Below, piece by piece: positions 56,031-64,000 of a DNA stretch of 64,000 bases. The position numbers and the translations under genes are program-made. The stretch's first letter is position 1. The number at the start of each line of letters is the position of its first letter. Source of the DNA: Rhyzopertha dominica. Its lineage: Eukaryota > Arthropoda > Insecta > Coleoptera > Bostrichidae. The stretch spans positions 17,670,001 through 17,734,000 of the forward strand of contig QCXZ01000137.1 of the NCBI GenBank assembly GCA_025024175.1. Direction: 5' to 3'. Under the pieces are notes generated by a model that saw only the letters and a program-made list of their open reading frames with translations, had not been told where the DNA came from and did not search any database.

Positions 56031-58990
56031 TACTTAATACCTTTTAGTATCTCAAAAATAACGCTGGCAAGAGTGGGATAAAATCAACGGCAGATAAAAA
56101 ATAACAGCCCCTAAAACTCTTTTTCGACCATGAGAAGGCGTTGGTATGTATGGTATGGCTTTATAATTATTTTTAGTATAATTAATTATTTAATGGCTAA
56201 AGTACACTAGTTGGACAAGAGTTTAACCCAGTTTTAACTTTAATTCCTTTCAGTTTTGTTGTTCGTATTCACAAGTGAAGATGTTCGCTTTTATCAAGTT
56301 ACTAAATTTAGCGTAACACTTAAAAATGTGCTGCAGTATCGACATCTGTAAAAATTACTTTGCGACAAAAAAATATCTTTAGTCTGCAGTTACATTTGAA
56401 GGTATTTAAATACAATTTAAGAAAGTAGAAATAAATTGTAAAACTTGAAAACTAAACAGGAAAATTTGTTAAATTTATTGTATTAATGAGACCATATTAA
56501 CACTACTGGAATCGTAAAACTTGCTTACCGCGGACAGCACTTGTATTATACATTTTTAATCGGAATGAGAAACCAGCACTGTAAATGTAGAAATAACTAC
56601 TCGTATATATGTACCTTTATAACGACAACTCGCCGTCCTAGACAATGTGTTGCGAACAGATACGTCTGTTTCGCTGCAGGCAATTTGTTCTATTGTAGAG
56701 TGCATCAGATGGACAGCCAACTATCCGGAAATTAAAATTTTTCAGCCTTAAAACAATTCGATTTCATGTAATTGCGGGTACATACATTTTCTACACAAGT
56801 CTTTAGAAATTTCAGTCAGTACTATTTGTTAAAAGCCCTTTAAATTTCGGTTTGTTGCAAAGATCGCTGATATTAACCAGTTACCACCTATACACACCGA
56901 TTCGAAAGCTGCTTTGACAGTTTCGTATTTGTATTGAGCCCATAGTGAATCGGTGATTTTATATTTACGTTTATATATATGTAAGAAAAATCTCTCCCTC
57001 CTGATTTATTGTACCCAGTTGAATTCAATAGCTATTGAGAAAGGAACAATTCTCTCGAGACTAATAAAAATTACGAACTGTCGGTCACTAACATTGGAAA
57101 CATCGAAGGCATCACATTAATCAGGAGTAGAAAGGATTATTCTCTCGTGTAGAAACATATCTCACTAATCAAGGAAAAAAATCTGCATTAGAAGGACATT
57201 CGGTTACAATATTTAACAAGTAAAATGATAAAGATGTATGACTTAAGGCAAACAGAATTTAAATGGATTCATCTTTGTTATTTTTTTGATAAAGACAATA
57301 CTAACNTGTATATTTAACATCTTTTTTAAATACTAATTATTTGAACTACAGATGTAATTTTCAACTCCATAGCACATTTAGTTAAAATTTAGTGCCGCAG
57401 TTGTCAGCTGATTATTTCAATTTAATTAGATTTTCATTATTTGATTAGTGAGCGCCAGTGCTATAGCTGTCCGTTATCCTTATTCCATAAAAACAATGTA
57501 GGTATATATTCTCATCAGCACTAGCCTATTCGCACCGTTCGTAATTATGCCAAGATAATAAATATTCATGGCAAACTATTTTTTTATACTATAAGAAGGA
57601 TAATCAATACTTTCCTTCAGCATGTACAATAATAAAATAATAATAGTAATAATAATAACTGCTTTTTTGAATGCCATAAATTTCTGGTACGAAATATTCG
57701 TTTGCCATGTCGTCTAGCTAAAAAACGAGTACTTTAAAAAAAATCACCATTTTTTTAATCCAAACATTAAACACAATTTACTATCGTGTAAAGATGTAAT
57801 AAACTGTTGCTGAGCTCAACAGTTAAATGTAAACGATAAAGCATTATGAACAGAATTTTTCAGACTTGTGCTTTTACACATTTACACGACTTTTGGGAAC
57901 TGGTTCTAAAGTAGTGTCTTCTATTTTTGGAGCTATCATGCTCCAATTTTTGTTTTCAAACCCTAGTCCTTCTGCTGCCGGATGGAATTTTACTGATAAG
58001 AATAGATGAATGTTGTGCCACAAAAACGTGTGATATGTTGAGTTTATTATAGTAACTAGGTGCATTATAAATGTTAAAAGACTAGCTTCGTCTATGATAC
58101 ATAAATACACGGTATGCCATTGAGCATACTAGCAGCTCACCTCGCACAGTTGTGACGTCGCACTCGAACGAAAATGCGCGTATTAGAATAAGCGTACAAG
58201 GTATTTTTAACTTGAATCTCTGCATCTTAGTTCAAAATGTAGCTAGAAAGCTATTTTTTACCAAAATGTTCCTTGTACTTTTAAGATTTCGACAATGTGG
58301 CAGAAATTTTATATCGAAGTTTAGAGTTAATTGAACAAGAAAATAAAATTTGTAGGTCACATCCGTATTTATATTGAATTTTTTTGACATGCGTGAAACT
58401 TTTTTATGTTAAAAGATAAAGGTGAACGTTATGGAGACAAAATATCAAAAAGACATTGAAAACGTTTTTAGTGAAAGAATCAGTTCGATATTTCTATTAC
58501 CACCAAAGTTACAGGTATTTATATGAAATAAATTTTGGGCGTTTTTACGATGACCGATATTGCTAGCGTTTACATATAAAATTTCAAGTAAAGTCCGATA
58601 CAGTATTTGAAAGGTTTTCTGAAGCTCAATAATAAATATACACCTTGCACTCTGCTGTTTTTATTTTCTTATACTAAAACATGAAGCCGAAATATACGTG
58701 CATTTGCTTAAGACGATTGATTTGCTCACAACTGATATATAAGCAGAAAAACAACACCGTTACATCATTCTTTAGTCGACAGCTTGTCACTTGTAATCGT
58801 GTAGGTTTGCAACTGCAGCCATATTAATAATAAGCGGTAACTCTTAGTTAATAATCTTAGCCCATGACTTACCGTGGTTCTTAAAGTTGTGCCCAGTCGA
58901 AGTACCGACCATTAATGTACAATTAAACTGTCAACAGAAATACGCTACACCAAGTGGAAGACCTCGCATTATGTAAAAAAGAAAAGTAAG
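56030..58990. other. Nothing recognised apart from short AAT runs
   Basis: AAT/AATA runs near 57628-57658. No gene or element could be supported. Confidence 0.35.
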
Positions 58991-59009
58991 ACAAACCTTT
59001 GAATATATA

Positions 59010-59870
59010 TACATGTTGTCCCACCTAACCTTAAAATCTCCAATTTTGTGTAAGGTCATTTTTTTGTTTCAAAGTTATTTCAGCATCCCTTCAGGGCCCA
59101 GAGCCACCCTTTCAAATATTTATATAAAAAGAAGGGTCAAGTGACACATCACCTTGAAGTGACATGAACAACGCCTCAAAAATTGAACGTTGGATAAGCT
59201 TTCTAGGGATCACATTATCGAGTCACCTTTTTGGAGGTAATTTGACTGGTGATTGTTATTTGCAGTTATCAGAATACTTTATTGACCCCTTAATCACCCA
59301 ATCACTGTAAGAATACGTAAAGCTGCTAGATAAACACATTTTCTTTCAAGAGGAGGATACATTATCACGTACGAGTACGCGGTTTCCTAGATTCTTGCAT
59401 TGCCGGACAATGAATCGTTACGTGAGGTCCCATCGAATGCCCAGTTAAGTAGCCCGATTTAACCCCGTTGGATTCTGTTTGCAGAGCTACGCTGTACAAC
59501 CTGAATCTCATCCATCGATTGTACTATTGTGTCGGTGATGAACATTTTGAGCAGTACATTGGTTAAATTTGTGTCTTTATAATCAATTTAGTTTCCTCAC
59601 GCCGTAATTTAGCGTGTGTTTTCAAGAAGAGGATCATTTAGATTTGAAAAAAGAATCATAACTGTATCGATAATGATAGCAGCTTCAATATGATGTGTCA
59701 CTCAACCGCTGTTTCTATTTACAATTGGCTCGGCGATAAAGGGGTGCAGAAGTAACTATCAAACCAAGCTAGAACTTGGTCTTCCTTCAAACTATAATGG
59801 ACTTGCTTCAGGATTTGTTCCAAATTAGAGGGTGTAAATTTTAGTTGAGACACGCTGTACTAATAACGAT
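59010..59870 (+). pseudogene. Heavily decayed mariner-type transposon
   Basis: At 59340-59480 the plus strand still follows the second and third catalytic blocks of mariner-type transposases: FQEED for FQQDGAP, then HRMPS*VARFNPVGF for the usual [15 protein letters not shown]. The weak outer ends (ACATGTTGTCCCACCTAAC on the left, ACAGCGTGTCTCAACTAAA inverted on the right) may be remnants of TIRs. It is much older than the copy in the odorant-binding protein intron. Confidence 0.45.
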
Positions 59871-60162
59871 TTACGTATCCTGTTAGGTGAGCGTACCGTA
59901 GAAACTCAGCGTACTGAGCATTATTAATAAATTACATAAATACATATTGAAAATATTTGACGGAAATCTATCTTATACGCGTATACAAAGACATCTAAAA
60001 ATATTATTTTCCAATCAGTCTGTGTAGACTCGCTACAAACTGCGCTCTTTGTTTCTTAGAAACCTATTTTGCTAGGAACACTGCCACTTAATTAGCTAAT
60101 GTCCTCCAAGGAAGAGAAGCACAGGAATAATAATAATATGTAAGTGTGTATAGTATATATTA

Positions 60163-60290
60163 CGAGGGTGGTCCTGTACAAATATCTTTTTGGGGTCAAA
60201 AAGCTGATACGCCGTGTGAAAGGTAAACACCCCGTCGTATTATTTTAGCCGGCCTCAATGTCTTGAACTACATTTGGTTGTCATTTCAAT
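60163..60290. repeat. Mariner-like terminal fragment
   Basis: TTACGAGGGTGGTCCTGTAC has the look of a mariner TIR next to TA. The other end and any transposase are absent. Confidence 0.3.
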
Positions 60291-60299
60291 TCGCACTAC

Positions 60300-63200
60300 T
60301 TTGAATTAAGCTTTGATATGTTAAAGTAAAATAAAGTGTAACGCCACATAAGCAATTGCTGCAATGATATAATGCAAATGTCACGGCTTTATTGCATACA
60401 GCGCGTTATAAAGTAGATTGTATACTTTTCCTGTTTATCCTTTGATCCAGAAAATCTCGTTAATAATTGCCCCAAAGACAGAACTAAATATTTCCGGAAG
60501 CGTGTCATTAGACACATTGCTACCCGTGTAATTAACCTGACATGGAGAACTAGGCTTTTCAGCGAATCAAAAAGGACCGATACTAGCAGTCTTTTGAAAT
60601 AGCACCCAGTTAGTTATCGTATCCCTTAAAAATGTCATCTTTGGGTATGTTTAGATGAAAAGTACACATCAATCAATTTTGATGATTTGCAGTGTATTAA
60701 ATGTAATAATGCGTTCATTTTCATCTTTACGGATTCAAATAGGTAAAATGCATTGCTGTATTTATAAGAAGTGTCACATTTTATTTTATCGATACATATG
60801 CCTAAAGATCTAACTCCAGGATTCGGTACATATATATCACAATTTGTTACTTTTACTATTACTTTTCAACCAGAAGTATTTGTGGGTTTTTCTTGCTGAT
60901 CCTCTGTCACCATTTCCCACTTTCGGGTAAAATTTGAAATTTTAAAATCCCAACGGTCATAGACTTTTTGCTGCCGTTATACGATTGTAAAAAGTGTACT
61001 TTAGAGCACGATGATTGTTTACATGATACATAAATACAGAAAATGTAAGTGTACCCTCTAGAGCATCAGCTGATAGCTTGCAAAAGTTTCCATTCTACTG
61101 AGAACTTATAGAAGGACATAAAGGAGTCCAAGGAATTTTACAAAAAAAAAACTTCAATCTTGGGGAATTAGGCGAAACCGCTCTCTTACAAAATTTCAAA
61201 TTATTGTCATGTAATAGCGCCAATCATACTTATTTTCAAATGTATGCTTTTGGTATTGAACGATTATGAATTGCAAAATTTATAGAAGAATGTGTAGATA
61301 ATATACTTTGCAAGTCCTTTATAAAAGTTGTTAGTGTTCATAGATTACTCTGCACAAGATACGGAATCCACTATAATCGTCATTATAGCCCTACTGCTGA
61401 TCGTATTTTAATACATTACCCCCCCGACAAGAAAGATTGAATTTAACAGACGGTTGAGTTTCCAAGCGAACTCAAAATATATTCTTTTCAATTACTGCTA
61501 ATTGATATGCAAACTGATACTCGGCCCATTGTAGCTTCATAGCTACATCTGTCTTACAAGGAAATTAATGCTTACTACCTGCGAGGAAAACGAGCGTCTC
61601 AAACTGTATACATCGTGGAAACCTAAAAGAAATCGCATGCTTCCAAGTAATGGTACTAAATTCAGAACAAAAGAACATAAACAGCAGTTGTTTCACTTAA
61701 TAATTGGAATTTATAGTATAGAGTAGGGTGCAGCCCGAAGTTGCATATGGGTTATTTTTAGATGTTCCTATCTTGCCAGCTTTAAATGCGTGGGTGTCAT
61801 GATTTAAGGATTTGGGGGTACTCGATCAAAGACCAATTATGTGGAACCCTTCGTAATAAGAAACATACCTACATTTGCATAAAGGTCGTTGTATGTGATT
61901 GGATGAATAAATATGTGTGGCCCCGTACGCGTGAATAATTTAACATACAGTCCTTTGATGTTAAAATACCGCGATAATTTAATACATGGAGCAGATTTTC
62001 TCTGAAAAATGNTCAAATCGTTAATGCGTTTTAAACAATAAATTCATAAATGTGGAAGTTTTCGTGCAATATTATATCTGCTTACAAAGGTCTCGCGTGT
62101 AAAAAAAGTTATGTGTGGCGATGCTAGTGCTAACCGATGTACAAATCTGCATTCCCTTAAATTTCAAGCCATAAATCCAATTTACGTTACATTCCTTCTT
62201 TCTAAAATTAAAATAGCGCTGTTTTTTAGACTGAGGTGTCCTGACCGTAATGTAACTCCTGCCCACATATTATGATATAAGCGAAAGGTTGGGTCCTTTT
62301 AAGATTAGAGAATAATTATAGTTAATATGCAGAGGAAGGCAAACATCGTAGAAAGGTATTGCCCAAAAGTGAATAATTATTATCAGAGTATTAAGGACCT
62401 TATTTAATGTATATCGATTATACTTAGATAATTTTTGATACTATCTGCCTCTGGAACACTTACTGTAGTAGTAAGCATGATATTCATTACTATAAATTTA
62501 TTCGTTACACTTGTTGCAGAGAATTGATATTATGGTTATTATTTATTACGTTTAATTAGTTTTGATACCATTGATACCATTGATACGAAATGCAATCCTT
62601 TTAGACTAATTTTTATAAATTAGAAATAAGAGAGGGGTTGTAGTAGGTGCAATAAGAACTATTCGCTATAGCTACCCGAGTAAGTTTGTTTTATATGTTG
62701 TTTCCTTTGACTATAGTGCATTTTAGCTATTGATGTGCTTAAATTAAACGGCATTTTCAATTTTATTTTATCNTTAAATTTATCAAACAAATGCTGACAA
62801 ATTGAGGAATGGAATATCGTGTCAAAACTACATTTCCACACCTTTATAAAAGTTAAATAAAAAAACTGAAACGCGGGAACTGAATATACAAACGCAGNCC
62901 CTATGTTTCCAGAGGCAAAATAGCTTTTCTTTATGTACTTTATATACCATTTTCAAAATTTTTATCTTAATGTCGTTTCAATTAAGTTAATGTTAACATG
63001 TAAATACTAGAGTACCATTAAAATTTTTACTTTTCGTTATTTATAATTATCGCTACTATTTATTTAACAAAATAAGGAAAATCACACTTTGTGGTCAGCT
63101 GCAGTAGCAATTCAATTTTTTGGAATACTTTGGAATGAGACACCTCAGGAACAGCGACCAGCAACTGTAGTTGGTAATATATTTTGGAGTTGATTACTGA

Positions 63201-64000
63201 TATTTTACGAATTTCCAGTCGAAAAAGGAAGAGATGTGTGACTGTTATTTTAATATTGCAAGTTTTTAATTGCCATTAGATTTTGCTCCAAAAATTGATT
63301 TTCTGTAACCTAGTAACTATTTCTACAACGTTTTGACACAAGAGCTGCTGTTTGGATCGGAGATTAGAAAATCTTGAATTTCTTACTTATTGTATTAGTT
63401 TCCGGACACTCATTGACGATGGCTTGAGGCAGTGTTCTGAGGGGAGCGAGTTCTCGCACACCCTGTTATAATTATTAGTGCAGTCTGTTACGGGAAGAGC
63501 TAACCAATATTTTATTGCAATATTATCAATGGAAATGTGAACATAATTTCTTTTCTTTAGTTGCTTTTTTAGCTAAAAAAATTATTGTCAAACAATCTAG
63601 TCATTACAAAAATCCATCTATATACTATATAACCTTAAAAGCTCAATGTGCTTATGTTCTTAATTCATGCAGCTGTAGTATTCAAGCCACTTTATGTATA
63701 TTCCGTGTATCCCACGTCTTTTGTACCTTCTAGAATAGGAAATCAAGTGGTTGGTACTATATGGCTTAGCAAAATTTCTACAGACGTTTAGAGTCAAAAA
63801 GGGATCCTCTGTGCACTTTCGTATTAAATAATACCGCTCTTTATGAAATAGCAAAGTATTTTTTAATAACTTTTGCATCTAGCTCGCGCTAATTTAACTA
63901 CGTAGTTTTCAAAATGAATTCGTCATGCCCGATAACCCAATGGATTAAGAGTACTCATATATGATGTTCACGTGACAGCTATTTGCTTCGTCTTAACATA
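60300..64000. other. Nothing recognised apart from a 9-bp microrepeat
   Basis: TTGATACCA-type repeats (about three units) at 62563-62588. No gene, RNA or element is supported. Confidence 0.35.

Noticed and set aside
1..64000. CRISPR array, operons or other bacterial features
   Set aside because: No regularly spaced identical repeats or polycistronic gene order. Spliced exons and insect retroelements mark the DNA as eukaryotic.

Overview
The window looks like nuclear DNA of an insect. It is AT-rich, its genes have very short introns (about 50-65 nt once insertions are discounted), and it carries a six-cysteine odorant-binding protein gene plus typical insect transposons: a CsRn1-clade Ty3/gypsy element, a Jockey-type LINE, Tc1/mariner elements, hAT-type MITEs, Penelope relics and LINE relics with a restriction-like endonuclease. 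I cannot fix the order; a beetle is only a guess. Single N bases mark assembly ambiguities.

Layout. 1-6800: a seven-exon odorant-binding protein gene on the minus strand, rebuilt from splice signals. Two of its introns are inflated by transposons. Intron 6 holds a nearly intact CsRn1 retrotransposon (238-4379) that lacks all but the first bases of its 3' LTR. Intron 4 holds a decayed Tc1/mariner element (4634-6292) with about 170-bp terminal inverted repeats (TIRs). 6800-11290: mostly noncoding, with a possible terminal exon, an inverted repeat pair and a tRNA-like SINE. 11290-17910: a nested block of a truncated TTAA-flanked repeat, an apparently intact two-ORF Jockey-type LINE on the minus strand, then a complete head-to-head dimer of the same TTAA repeat forming a 1.8-kb palindrome. 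17910-19460: a well-formed type I hammerhead ribozyme on the minus strand, close to a Penelope-like relic on the plus strand.

20-28 kb: the first copy of an unnamed dispersed repeat, a hAT-type element with perfect 8-bp target duplications, a probable first exon of a possibly mitochondrial protein just downstream of it, a LINE tail, a transposase start and a 0.9-kb palindrome. 28-42 kb: two LINE tails, a MITE nested in another MITE, and a Tc1-like element with long TIRs. 42-64 kb: a LINE reverse-transcriptase relic, a GC-rich TATA-containing promoter with a first exon encoding a signal peptide (49842-49944), a second copy of the unnamed repeat followed by a degenerate 85-120-bp tandem array, a perfect 16-bp hairpin and mariner relics.

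Only the odorant-binding protein gene is complete. The two other exon calls belong to genes whose remaining exons I could not find. Long stretches in the second half appear to be intronic or intergenic DNA with no gene I can support.
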